Assembly: GCF_035784015.1 (NCBI RefSeq)
Contig: NZ_JALKOW010000004.1
Length of the DNA stretch: 64,000 nt
Direction: 5' to 3' (one strand)
Source of the DNA: Comamonas sp009360615
Lineage (GTDB): Bacteria > Pseudomonadota > Gammaproteobacteria > Burkholderiales > Burkholderiaceae_C
Part shown: positions 51,343-60,043 of the stretch, piece after piece
Numbering within the stretch: position 1 is the first letter of the stretch
Layout: each line of letters begins with the position of its first letter
Made by a program: the position numbers and the translations under genes
Notes under the pieces: generated by a model
What the model was told of the DNA's origin: nothing
Database searches by the model: none
The model's input: only the letters and a program-made list of their open reading frames with translations

Positions 51343-51765
51343 ATGAAGATCTTGCTCGCTGTGGACGGCAGTGCCTACACCCAGAAAATGCTGGCCTATC
51401 TGACCTCGCACCAGGAGATGCTGGGCACGGGCCATGAGTACACCATCATCACCGTGCAGCCGCTGCTGCCTCCGCGTGCTCGCGCTGCGCTGGGCAAGGA
51501 AGTGGTGGAGCAGTACTACGACGAGGAATCTGCCAAGATCCTGCAGCCCGTGCAGGAGTTCCTGAAGGCGCGTGGCGTCGAGGCACACAGCATCTCCAAG
51601 GTCGGCCCCATTGCCGACACCATCATCCATGTTGCGCAGGACGGCAAGTTCGACCTGATCGCCATGGGCACGCATGGCCACGGAGCGCTGGGCCGTCTGG
51701 TCATGGGCTCGGTCAGCTCGCAGGTGCTGGCGGGTTGCACGATTCCCGTGCTGCTGATTCGCTGA
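51343..51765 (+). CDS. Universal stress protein (UspA family)
   Basis: 140 residues from the ATG at 51343 (MKILLAVDGSAYTQKML); AAGGAG precedes it. The nucleotide-binding loop GTHGHGALGRLVMGSVSSQVL (near residues 110-130) matches the ATP-binding G-2x-G-9x-G(S/T) pattern. Such cytoplasmic proteins aid survival in stress and starvation. It follows the metallophosphoesterase by 29 bases. Confidence 0.9.
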   Translation: MKILLAVDGSAYTQKMLAYLTSHQEMLGTGHEYTIITVQPLLPPRARAALGKEVVEQYYDEESAKILQPVQEFLKARGVEAHSISKVGPIADTIIHVAQDGKFDLIAMGTHGHGALGRLVMGSVSSQVLAGCTIPVLLIR

Positions 51766-51887
51766 TGGGCATGGCTGCATGCGCCTGAACAGCATGTATG
51801 TCATGTGTGAATCAGTTTCAAATCCAGGATAGACGAGCGTCCACAGCTACAAAAATCAAAGTACCTCCGTTTGACACCAACCTCGCG

Positions 51888-51911
51888 AGGCCGTGCTGCA
51901 CAGCACGGCCT
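51888..51911 (+). terminator. Terminator after the universal stress protein gene
   Basis: Stem AGGCCGTGCTG / CAGCACGGCCT with a two-base loop followed by a T-rich run (TTTCTTCTTT). Confidence 0.78.
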
Positions 51912-51926
51912 TTCTTCTTTCCGGCA

Positions 51927-52841
51927 TCAGTCGACCGGCAGCACCTGCCGGGCCTTGTCCAGCAAGGCCTGACTGACATGGGCCAGCACGCGCGATTCCA
52001 GATTCCAGCAATGCCAGAACAGCGCGATGGACAGCGCATGGCCTGGCGCAATCTCGACCAGGTCTCCGGCCTCCAGCGCAGGCTGCACGAGCAGCTGGGG
52101 CAGCACGCCCACGCCCCAGCCGGCACGCACGGCACGAACCTGCGCCTCGCAGCTGGGCAGCAGAGTCTGGTGCTGCAGCGACACCTTGCGCAGGCCCAGG
52201 CAGCGTGCCACGAACTCGGCCTGCATATCGTCCTTGCGGTTGAAGGACAGGTAGGGCAGCTGGTTGAAGTTCTTGCGCGTCAGCCCCTGGGGCAGTCTTT
52301 GCCCGGCAAACTCGGCCGAAGCCACGGCCACATAACGCATGGCGCCCAGGGGCTGTACCGTGCAGCCGCGCAGGGCCTGGCTCAACGTGGTCACGCAGCC
52401 CATGACCTGGCCCGAGCGCAGCAGCTCCTGTGTGAAGTCCTGATCGTCCACCACCACCTCCAGCGGCAGTCCGCCACGCACCAGTTCGTCCAGGGCCGTC
52501 ATGGCCCAGGTGGCAATGCTGTCGGCATTGATGGCGATGGAGACGATCTCTCCGGCCAGACTCTGTCCGGTCTGCGGTGCCAGCTCCTGAAGCTCCTGCG
52601 CGAGATCGGCGCGCAGCAGTCGCAGCTGCTTGGCGTGCTTGAGCAGCAAGCGGCCGGCGCTGGTGGGCTTGACGGGGCGCGTGCGCTCCACCAGCACCGA
52701 GCCCACCTGGGCCTCCAGTGCGCGCAGGCGCTGGGACACGGCCGACTGGGTGATATGCAGCTTCTGCGCCGCGCGCTCGAAGCCGCCTTCTTCGACGATG
52801 GCGGCCAGGCATTCCAGCGCAACAGGGTCCCAGGAACTCAT
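51927..52841 (-). CDS. argP: LysR-family regulator of the ArgP (IciA) type
   Basis: 304 residues. The N-terminal helix-turn-helix region [36 protein letters not shown] is strikingly like E. coli ArgP ([22 protein letters not shown]). ArgP controls amino-acid export and related genes in response to lysine and arginine. Here it is divergent from a DadA-like gene 84 bases away, which is its likely target. The gene symbol is by similarity, not proven. Confidence 0.72.
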   Translation of the reverse strand: [304 protein letters not shown]

Positions 52842-52925
52842 GGAAATTTCATTAGCATTTCTGATGAAACTGCTGAAAATTTAATGCTGCTTTTGTTTGT
52901 CCGCAAGAGTGCAGACACTGGCCGC

Positions 52926-54260
52926 ATGAACATCATCGTCCTGGGCGCCGGCATCATCGGCATCAGCACCGCCTGGCATCTGCGCGAGCGCGGTCATCAA
53001 GTCACCGTGGTGGACCGCCAGAACGGTCCCGCCCTGGAGACCAGCTATGCCAATGGCGGCCAGATCTCGGTCAGCTACTGCGAGCCCTGGGCGAATCGCC
53101 AGGCGCCCTGGAAGGCCCTGAAATGGATGTTCGACAAACAGGCTCCGCTGCTGTTCAGGCCCCAGGCCGACAGCGCGCAATGGCGCTGGTGTCTGCAGTT
53201 TCTGGCCCAGTGCAATGACCGGGCCTTTGCGAGCAATGTGCAGCAGATCGTGGCGCTGGGTGTCTACAGCCATGTGGCGCTCAAGGACATGGTCCAGAAG
53301 ACCGGTATCGAGTTCGACCGGCTGGAGCGCGGCATTGCCCATTTCTACAGCAGCCGGAAGGCGTTTTCCGAGGCCGCCGCGGGCGTGGAGCTGATGCGGC
53401 AATACGGCGTGCAGCGCCGTCTGGTCAGCCGCGAAGAGCTGCTGGCCATCGAGCCCGCATTCACACCCTACGCGGCGCAGATTGCGGGCGGTACGTTCAC
53501 CGCCACCGATGAGTCCGGTGATGCGCGTCTGTTCACTGAAAAGCTGGCCGGTCTCTGTGCCCGGGCCGGAGTGCAGTTCCTCTACGGCCACGACATTCTG
53601 GGCCTGCAGCCGGCGCGCCGGGGCGAGCCGGCCCGGGTGCAGCTTCGCGAGGGCAGCGATGGCGCCCGGCGCATGCTGAGCGCGGATGCCGTGGTGGTCG
53701 CCTGCGGCTCCTACACGCCGCAGCTGCTCAGGCCTCTGGGCGTGCATGTGCCCATCTACCCGGGCAAGGGCTACAGCGCCACCCTGCCGCTGCTGCGGCC
53801 CGAAAAAGCCCCCATGGTCTCCACCATCGACGACAGCCGCAAGATCGCCATGAGCCGTCTGGGCCATCATCTGCGGGTGGCCGGCACCATAGAGCTGGGA
53901 GGCTTTGACCTGAGTCTGGACACGCCCACGGCCCGGGCGCGCTGCGAGATGCTGGTCCGGCGCGTGGAAGAGCTGATGCCCGGCGTCTGCGACACGCGCC
54001 TGCCCGAGCAGGGGGGCGATCCGAAGTTCTGGTGCGGCCTGCGGCCCGCCACGCCCAGCAACATTCCCTGTATCGGCGCCACACAGGCCGCCGGCATCTG
54101 GGTCAATGCCGGACATGGCACGCTGGGCTGGACGCATGGTGCGGGTTCGGGCAAGGCCATGGCGGCGCTGATGAGCGGCGAGCGCCCGGCACTGGACTTC
54201 CGGTTCTGCGGCGAGCGTGCCGACGACACGCTGCGTGGCGCGCGGATCGCGTCGGTCTGA
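52926..54260 (+). CDS. dadA: D-amino acid dehydrogenase DadA (copy 2)
   Basis: 444 residues from the ATG at 52926; the frame is open further upstream but MNIIVLGAGIIGISTAWHLRERGHQVTVVDRQ is the true start. FAD motif GAGIIGISTAWHL (residues 7-19), SYANGGQISVSYCEPWANRQAPWK, LAIEPAFTPYAAQIAGGTFTATDESGD, YPGKGYSATLPL, and C-terminal GHGTLGWTHGAGSGKAMA. It oxidises D-amino acids (typically D-alanine) to keto acids at the membrane. Length fits DadA (about 430). Divergent from an ArgP-like regulator. Confidence 0.87.
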   Translation: MNIIVLGAGIIGISTAWHLRERGHQVTVVDRQNGPALETSYANGGQISVSYCEPWANRQAPWKALKWMFDKQAPLLFRPQADSAQWRWCLQFLAQCNDRAFASNVQQIVALGVYSHVALKDMVQKTGIEFDRLERGIAHFYSSRKAFSEAAAGVELMRQYGVQRRLVSREELLAIEPAFTPYAAQIAGGTFTATDESGDARLFTEKLAGLCARAGVQFLYGHDILGLQPARRGEPARVQLREGSDGARRMLSADAVVVACGSYTPQLLRPLGVHVPIYPGKGYSATLPLLRPEKAPMVSTIDDSRKIAMSRLGHHLRVAGTIELGGFDLSLDTPTARARCEMLVRRVEELMPGVCDTRLPEQGGDPKFWCGLRPATPSNIPCIGATQAAGIWVNAGHGTLGWTHGAGSGKAMAALMSGERPALDFRFCGERADDTLRGARIASV

Positions 54261-54373
54261 GTCAGGGCACAGGACTGCAGGACGAGTCCGGGCTGGCTGA
54301 CTCTTTTGCCCGGATTGACGGTATCGCTGCGTGAGGCTCTTACATACAATCACGCCAGCAACTCGTCCATGCC

Positions 54374-54865
54374 ATGATCCAGCACGACACCACTCCTGCC
54401 CTTGAAACCTCGCGTTCCTTTGCGCGCTCATTGCCCATGGCTTTGCTCAAGGCCCGCGAGGCGGTCATGGTGCGCTTTCGTCCCTCGCTGCGAGCGCATG
54501 GACTGACCGAGCAGCAATGGCGCGTGCTGCGCATCATGTGGGTGGCCGACAGGCGCCTGCGCCCCATGGAGCTGTCGCAGCTGACCTTCATCAGCATGCC
54601 CAGCCTCTCGCGCCTGCTCAAGACGCTGGAAGGGCGGTTGCTCATCAAGCGCGGCCGCCATGTGGCCGATCTGCGGGGTTCCGAGTTCGCCCTCACGCCC
54701 GCCGGCCAGGAGATGGTGGCGCAGATCGTGCCGCATTTCGAGACCATCTATACCGAGATCGAGCAGCAGCTGGGCAGCGCCGAGAGCGAGCAGCTGTTCC
54801 GCATCCTCGAGCATGTGGTGCAAAGCCTGGGGCTGCCCGGAGAAGACGAGCTGGCAACGGACTGA
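54374..54865 (+). CDS. hpaR: MarR-family regulator, HpaR-like
   Basis: 163 residues. The segment ALLKAREAVMVRFRPSLRAHGLTEQQWRVLRIM (residues 22-55) is very close to the N-terminus of HpaR, the repressor of homoprotocatechuate catabolism. A winged helix-turn-helix (SMPSLSRLLKTLEGRLLIKRGRHVADLRGSEFALT) follows. No hpa catabolic genes are nearby, so the regulatory target is uncertain. Confidence 0.72.
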   Translation: MIQHDTTPALETSRSFARSLPMALLKAREAVMVRFRPSLRAHGLTEQQWRVLRIMWVADRRLRPMELSQLTFISMPSLSRLLKTLEGRLLIKRGRHVADLRGSEFALTPAGQEMVAQIVPHFETIYTEIEQQLGSAESEQLFRILEHVVQSLGLPGEDELATD

Positions 54866-54891
54866 GGCGCTGCCCACGGCACAATGCAGCC

Positions 54892-55533
54892 ATGAGTGCT
54901 GCGATTGCCGTCATCGACTTCGAAACCACGGGCATGACGCCCGCCCAGGGCGCCAGGGCCACCGAGGTGGCCATTGTGCTGCTGGAGCAGGGCCGCGTGG
55001 TGGACCGTTTCCAGAGCCTGATGCAGACCGGTGCCTGGGTCTCGCCCTTCATCACCGAACTTACCGGCATCACCAACGCGATGCTGCGCACGGCACCGCC
55101 TGCCGCCGAGGTGATGCGGGATGCGGCGCGCTTCGTGGGTGGCGCTCCCATGGTGGCCCATAACGCAGCGTTTGACAGCAAGTTCTGGCAGGCCGAGCTG
55201 GCGCTGGCGGGACTGGCAGCTCCCCAGCTGTTTGCCTGCACCGTGCTGCTGTCGCGCCGCATCTACCCGCAGGCGCCCAGTCACAGCCTGGGCAATCTGG
55301 CGCGCTATCTGGACCTGCCCTCCACGGGCCGCGCCCACAGGGCGCTGGCGGATGCCGAGATGGCGGCGGCCCTGCTGGCCCGCATGCAGCAGGACCTGCG
55401 CGAGCGCCACGCTCTGCCGTGGCCCGGGCATGCGCTGCTGGTGCAGCTGCAGCGCTGCAGCAAGGCCAAGGTCGGTGGCTGGCTGGCGCAGCAGGCTGCT
55501 CAGGGGCTGCTGCAAGCTCAGACCCAGGATTGA
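54892..55533 (+). CDS. DEDD-family 3'-5' exonuclease
   Basis: 213 residues from the ATG at 54892. The exonuclease motifs are IAVIDFETTGM (Exo I, near residue 5), VAHNAAFDSKFW (Exo II, near 87) and HRALADAEMAAAL (Exo III, near 150), as in the epsilon subunit of DNA polymerase III and its paralogues. It degrades single-stranded or mismatched 3' ends. 26 bases after the HpaR-like gene, same direction. Confidence 0.87.
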   Translation: MSAAIAVIDFETTGMTPAQGARATEVAIVLLEQGRVVDRFQSLMQTGAWVSPFITELTGITNAMLRTAPPAAEVMRDAARFVGGAPMVAHNAAFDSKFWQAELALAGLAAPQLFACTVLLSRRIYPQAPSHSLGNLARYLDLPSTGRAHRALADAEMAAALLARMQQDLRERHALPWPGHALLVQLQRCSKAKVGGWLAQQAAQGLLQAQTQD

Positions 55534-55730
55534 TGAAGATTCGAGGGCTGCTGCCTTTCCCCTTCTGACTATTTTGCTATCAAAATTGAATATTGTGACC
55601 TTAAGCCCTTACGGATTGTGACCGGCAAGGTTCAAGTTGATAATTGCCCCAGCCCTGCAGATGATCCTGGGATCTGCTGATCGTGAAACGTGGCGCACCG
55701 TTGTGGGCGCTGACCTGAGCCCTGAATTTC

Positions 55731-56255
55731 GTGAACTCCGCCTTGCCTACCTCCGTCCTGCGTTCGGCCTTGCCTTTCTCGCAGCGCGAATTTCGCGATG
55801 CGCTGGGGCAATTTGCCACCGGCGTGACCATCATCACGGCGCGCAGTGCAGAGGGCCATGCGGTGGGCTCCACGGTCAGCTCCTTCAATGCACTGTCGCT
55901 GACGCCCTCGCTGGTGCTCTGGAGCCTGGGTCTGAAGGCCAACTCATTGCCCGTGTTCCGCCACTGCACGCATTACGCGATCCATGTGCTGGCGGCTTCG
56001 CAAAAGCCGCTGGCCGAGCTGTTTGCACGCAAGGGCGCAGACCGGTTCAGCCATACGCAGCACCATGACTCCGCGCATGGCGTGCCGCTTCTCGAGGGCT
56101 GCAGCGCCGTCTTCGAGTGCCGCAATCTGCGCCAGCATGAGGAGGGCGACCATCTGCTCTTCATCGGCGAGGTGGAGCGCTGCGAGCACCATGCCGACCG
56201 TGCGCCGCTGCTCTACCACTCGGGCCATATGCACGCCCACGGCTTCGTCAGGTAA
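55731..56255 (+). CDS. Flavin reductase-like (split-barrel FMN-binding) protein
   Basis: 174 residues from the GTG at 55731, the first start after an in-frame stop. FREALGQFATGVTIITARSAEGHAVGSTVSSFNALSLTPSLVLWSL (near 20-65) is a flavin reductase signature, and HMHAHGF at the end is typical. It reduces FMN or FAD with NAD(P)H, usually for a two-component monooxygenase. No partner oxygenase is adjacent; the TauD gene uses iron and 2-oxoglutarate. The HpaR neighbour hints at an HpaC-like role. Confidence 0.77.
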   Translation: MNSALPTSVLRSALPFSQREFRDALGQFATGVTIITARSAEGHAVGSTVSSFNALSLTPSLVLWSLGLKANSLPVFRHCTHYAIHVLAASQKPLAELFARKGADRFSHTQHHDSAHGVPLLEGCSAVFECRNLRQHEEGDHLLFIGEVERCEHHADRAPLLYHSGHMHAHGFVR

Positions 56256-56386
56256 AGCCGGCTGCCGACTGGGAACCTTACCTAGTCGGCTTGAACGATA
56301 CCGATCTCCTGGGTCCGCCCTAGATTGCCCCCAGGCCTGCCGTGTCAGGCCGCAGGACAGTGGTTGCAACGCTTTGGAGACACATC

Positions 56387-57298
56387 ATGATCGATTGCGA
56401 AGACAGGCCGGCCCATACCCAGCGCAAGGTGGCCGCGACAAGCAGGACGGGGATCGAATTCGGGCGCATCTCCCCCGCCATCGGCGTGGAGGTCTCGGGA
56501 ATAGACCTGCGCCAGCCCGTGGGCGAGGAGCAGGCGCGCGAGCTGCGTCAGGCGCTGGTGGCGCACAAGGTGCTGGTGTTTCGCGGACAGAACATCACGC
56601 CTGCCCAGCATGTGGCGTTTGCGCGCTGCTTCGGCGAGCTGGAGCTGCACCCGGTGTTCCCCCATCACCCCGACCATCCAGAGCTGGTGCTGCTGGGCGG
56701 CAACAGCAAGATCCCCGGCACCGAGAACGTCTACCACACCGATGTCTCGTGGCGCGAGACCCCTTCCATGGCCTCGGTGCTGCGTTGCGTCGAGTGCCCA
56801 GAAGTGGGCGGCGATACGGTCTGGATCAACATGGAGCAGGCCTACGAGCAGCTGCCCGAGACGCGCAAGCAGCAGATCGCCGGCCTGTATGCCGTGCATG
56901 ACATCCTGCCCTCGTTCGGCGCGCGCATGACGCCCGCAGAGCAGGCCCAGGCCCGCGGCAAATACCCGCCCGTGGTGCACCCGGTGGTTCGCACCCACCC
57001 GGAGAGCGGCAAAAAGATCCTCTACGTCAACGAGACCTTCGTCACGCACTTTGCCAACTTCAGCTCGAACTTCGGGAGCTTCCGTTCGGCCAATGAAATT
57101 CACGCCCAGCAGCAGGACCTGATGAACTATCTGCTGCGCCAGCCTGCGATTCTCGAATACCAGATGCGTCTGCACTGGGAGCCCGACACCATTGCCATGT
57201 GGGACAACCGTTCCACCCAGCACTACGCCATTCAGGACTATTTCCCGGCCGTGCGCCGCATGCACCGTGCCACGGTCAGGGGCGACAGGCCGTTCTAG
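56387..57298 (+). CDS. TauD/TfdA family alpha-ketoglutarate-dependent dioxygenase
   Basis: 303 residues from the ATG at 56387. Fe(II) ligands His117 and Asp119 lie in VYHTDVSW and the distal His in DNRSTQHYAI (near 279), with a 2-oxoglutarate-binding Arg in VRRMHRATVRGD. The N-terminal ISPAIGVEVSGIDLRQPV is diagnostic. Family members hydroxylate taurine, 2,4-D or other sulfonates and ethers; the substrate here is unknown. Confidence 0.9.
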   Translation: MIDCEDRPAHTQRKVAATSRTGIEFGRISPAIGVEVSGIDLRQPVGEEQARELRQALVAHKVLVFRGQNITPAQHVAFARCFGELELHPVFPHHPDHPELVLLGGNSKIPGTENVYHTDVSWRETPSMASVLRCVECPEVGGDTVWINMEQAYEQLPETRKQQIAGLYAVHDILPSFGARMTPAEQAQARGKYPPVVHPVVRTHPESGKKILYVNETFVTHFANFSSNFGSFRSANEIHAQQQDLMNYLLRQPAILEYQMRLHWEPDTIAMWDNRSTQHYAIQDYFPAVRRMHRATVRGDRPF

Positions 57299-57414
57299 TC
57301 CACGGGGTCGTGAAGGTGGTTTAACGCTGCCTTCAGCCACCTGCTGCATTCTTGTCTTGTAGAGTTCAAGGAAGCGGTCATCTGCTTTGAACCTCCCAAC
57401 CAGCGAGACAGAAC

Positions 57415-58779
57415 ATGCAGCAACAAGACTTTGATTACGACTTCCTGGTCATAGGCGGCGGCTCGGGGGGCGTACGCGCCAGCCGGGTGGCTGCCGGTCT
57501 GGGAGCCCGCGTGGCCGTGGTGGAAGCCGCCCAGCTGGGCGGTACCTGCGTCAATGTGGGCTGCATCCCCAAGAAGCTGCTCAGCCATGCCGCGCACTTC
57601 AGCCAGCTGGCCGAGGAAGCCAGAGGCTTTGGCTGGCAGCTGGAGCAGCCGCGCTTCGACTGGCCTGCGCTGATTGCCAACAAGGACCGCGAAATCGAGC
57701 GCCTGAACGGCGTCTATGGCCGCATGCTGGCCGGCGCAGGGGTCACCGTCATCCACGGCCGTGCGGCACTCTCAGGGCCGCAAAGCGTGCTGGTGAACGG
57801 GCAGACCCTGCATGCCCGCCATATCCTGATCGCGACGGGCGGCACGCCCAGCCTGCCCGATATTCCAGGTGTGGAGCATGCGATCAGCTCCAACGAGGCT
57901 TTCCATCTGCCGCAGCTTCCCAGACGCGTGGTGGTCGTGGGCGGCGGCTATATTGCCGTGGAGTTCGCCTCCATCTTCAACGGACTGGGCGCCGAGACCA
58001 CGCTGCTGCACCGTCGCCAGCAACTGCTGCGCGGTTTCGATGCCGACCTGGGTCTGCACCTGGGCCAGGAGATGGCCCAGCTGGGCGTGAACTTCCGCTG
58101 GGAGGATGAAATCCAGTCCATCGACAAGCAGGCGGACGGCCTGCACCTGCAGCTCAAGAGCGGCGAGCAACTGGTGGTGGACTGCGTGATGTACGCCACG
58201 GGCCGCGTGCCTCTGATCCAGGGGCTGGGGCTGGAGGCGGTTGGTGTCAAGGTCAGTGATCGGGGCGCCATCGAGGTGGACCCGCATTTCTGCAGCAGCG
58301 TGCCCTCCATCCATGCCGTGGGTGACGTGGTCGATCGCATGGCGCTGACCCCCGTGGCGCTGGCCGAGGGCTCGGTGGTTGCCCATCGCCTCTTCGGACA
58401 GGGCGACAGGAGCGCACCTGACTACGATCTGGTGCCGACGGCGGTGTTCTCCCATCCACAGGTAGGCACCGTCGGCCTGTCGGAAGAGGCTGCGCGCGTG
58501 CGCTTTGGCGCCGTGCAGGTCTTCCAGTCCAGTTTCAGGCCGCTGACCAACCGCATGGGGGCAGAGCCCGAGAATGTCTTCCTCAAGCTCATCGTCTCCA
58601 AGGCCGACCAGCGCGTGCGCGGCGTGCATATGGTGGGGGAGGGCGCGGGCGAGCTGATGCAGGGCTTTGCCGTGGCGCTGCAATGCGGCGCGACCAAGCA
58701 GCAGTTCGATGCGACGATAGGCATACACCCGACCGTGGCCGAGGAGCTGGTGACCCTGCGGGAGCCGGTGCGCGAATGA
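57415..58779 (+). CDS. gor: Glutathione-disulfide reductase
   Basis: 454 residues. Redox-active cysteines Cys45 and Cys50 in LGGTCVNVGCIPKKLLS, N-terminal FAD motif IGGGSGGVRASR, NAD(P)H-binding VVVGGGYIAVEFASIFNGLGAETTLLHR, the YATGRVPLIQGLGLEAVGV segment, and the C-terminal catalytic His-Glu in IGIHPTVAEELVTLREP. It regenerates glutathione in the cytoplasm. Monocistronic, convergent with minE. Confidence 0.93.
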   Translation: MQQQDFDYDFLVIGGGSGGVRASRVAAGLGARVAVVEAAQLGGTCVNVGCIPKKLLSHAAHFSQLAEEARGFGWQLEQPRFDWPALIANKDREIERLNGVYGRMLAGAGVTVIHGRAALSGPQSVLVNGQTLHARHILIATGGTPSLPDIPGVEHAISSNEAFHLPQLPRRVVVVGGGYIAVEFASIFNGLGAETTLLHRRQQLLRGFDADLGLHLGQEMAQLGVNFRWEDEIQSIDKQADGLHLQLKSGEQLVVDCVMYATGRVPLIQGLGLEAVGVKVSDRGAIEVDPHFCSSVPSIHAVGDVVDRMALTPVALAEGSVVAHRLFGQGDRSAPDYDLVPTAVFSHPQVGTVGLSEEAARVRFGAVQVFQSSFRPLTNRMGAEPENVFLKLIVSKADQRVRGVHMVGEGAGELMQGFAVALQCGATKQQFDATIGIHPTVAEELVTLREPVRE

Positions 58780-58834
58780 GGCATGACATCACGCGCTTTT
58801 GCGCTGCGCGGTGGTGCCGGGCGGCACCGCCATG

Positions 58835-58859
58835 AAAAATGGGCCTTTCGGGCCCATTT
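58835..58859. terminator. Bidirectional terminator between gor and minE
   Basis: Stem AAATGGGCC / GGCCCATTT with a five-base TTTCG loop and A-run/T-run flanks, between the convergent gor and minE genes. Confidence 0.87.
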
Positions 58860-58902
58860 CCTCGTCCACCGAACGCGGTGGCCATGAATAGATGAGTCGG
58901 TA

Positions 58903-59169
58903 TCAGCCGCGCGCAGCGTCCGGCAGCTCGATCTTGACTTCCAGGACTTCAAGGTTTTCCTGGCGCTCCAGCTGCACCTTGATGTCATTGGGGTTGATGT
59001 CCACATACTTGGAAATCACGGCCATCAGCTCTTTTTGCAGGGCCGGCAGATAGTCGGGCTTGCCGCTTTCGCCGCCCACGCGTTCACGGGCGAGGATGAT
59101 CTGCAGACGCTCCTTGGCGACCGAGGCGGATTTCTTCTTCTCACCGAGCAGAAACGACAACATGGACAT
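58903..59169 (-). CDS. minE: Cell division topological specificity factor MinE
   Basis: 88 residues from the ATG at 59169 (the frame extends far upstream, but this is the standard MinE length). MSMLSFLLGEKKKSASVAKERLQIILARER is the membrane/MinD-contacting region and VDINPNDIKVQLERQENLEVLEVKIEL the dimer domain. It drives the MinD oscillation. A GAGGTAAG site precedes it. It lies five bases after minD. Confidence 0.95.
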   Translation of the reverse strand: MSMLSFLLGEKKKSASVAKERLQIILARERVGGESGKPDYLPALQKELMAVISKYVDINPNDIKVQLERQENLEVLEVKIELPDAARG

Positions 59170-59174
59170 AAGGC

Positions 59175-59987
59175 TTACCTCCCGCCAAACATGCGTTTGA
59201 AGAAGCCGGGCTTGACGGCTTCGGTAAATCGCATGGGTTTTTCTTCGCCCAGGAAGCGTGCCACCACGTCCTGATAGGCTTCGGCCACGTCCGTGCCCTG
59301 CATGTGCACGGCCGGAATACCCTGGTTGGACGCCTGGAGCACGGTTTCGGATTCGGGAATCACGCCGATCAGCTCGATGCGCAGAATGTCCTGGATGTCT
59401 TCCAGCGACAGCATCTGGCCATCCTCCACGCGGTTGGGGTTGTAGCGCGTGATCAGCAGATGTTCCTTGATGCTCTCGCCCTTGACGGCTCGCTCTGTCT
59501 TGGAGCTGAGCATCCCCAGAATGCGGTCCGAATCGCGCACCGACGAGACCTCGGGGTTGGTCACCACCAGCGCCTCGTCGGCATAGTGCATGGCCATCAG
59601 CGCGCCGCTTTCGATGCCGGCGGGCGAGTCGCAGATGATGAACTCGAAGTCCATGGCGGACAGATCGTCCAGCACCTTCTTCACACCCTCCTGCGTCAGG
59701 GCTTCCTTGTCGCGGGTCTGCGAAGCGGCCAGTACGAACAGGTTCTCGCACTGCTTGTCCTTGATCAGGGCCTGGTTCAGATTGGCTTCGCCCTGGATCA
59801 CATTGATGAGGTCATAGACCACGCGGCGCTCGCAGCCCATGATCAGATCGAGATTGCGCAGACCCACATCGAAGTCAATGACTGCGGTCTTGTGGCCGCG
59901 CAGAGCGAGGCCGGATGCGAAGCTGGCGCTGGTGGTGGTCTTGCCGACACCGCCTTTGCCGGAGGTCACGACGACTATTTTGGCCAT
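59175..59987 (-). CDS. minD: Septum site-determining ATPase MinD
   Basis: 270 residues. Deviant Walker A KGGVGKTTTS at residues 10-19, Walker B-like ICDSPAGIESGA near 118-129, and a C-terminal amphipathic helix (FTEAVKPGFFKRMFGG) that binds the membrane. It places the MinC inhibitor at the poles. Between minC and minE on the minus strand. Confidence 0.97.
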   Translation of the reverse strand: MAKIVVVTSGKGGVGKTTTSASFASGLALRGHKTAVIDFDVGLRNLDLIMGCERRVVYDLINVIQGEANLNQALIKDKQCENLFVLAASQTRDKEALTQEGVKKVLDDLSAMDFEFIICDSPAGIESGALMAMHYADEALVVTNPEVSSVRDSDRILGMLSSKTERAVKGESIKEHLLITRYNPNRVEDGQMLSLEDIQDILRIELIGVIPESETVLQASNQGIPAVHMQGTDVAEAYQDVVARFLGEEKPMRFTEAVKPGFFKRMFGGR

Positions 59988-60043
59988 GTTTGCACGATTC
60001 CTTTAAGACAAATGGGGCAGGTTGATAGGGTGTCCGGTGTGTC

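Noticed and set aside
51798..52925. Upstream extension of the DadA frame
   Set aside because: It overlaps the opposite-strand ArgP-like gene and has no recognisable protein character; MNIIVLGAGIIG at 52926 is the family start.
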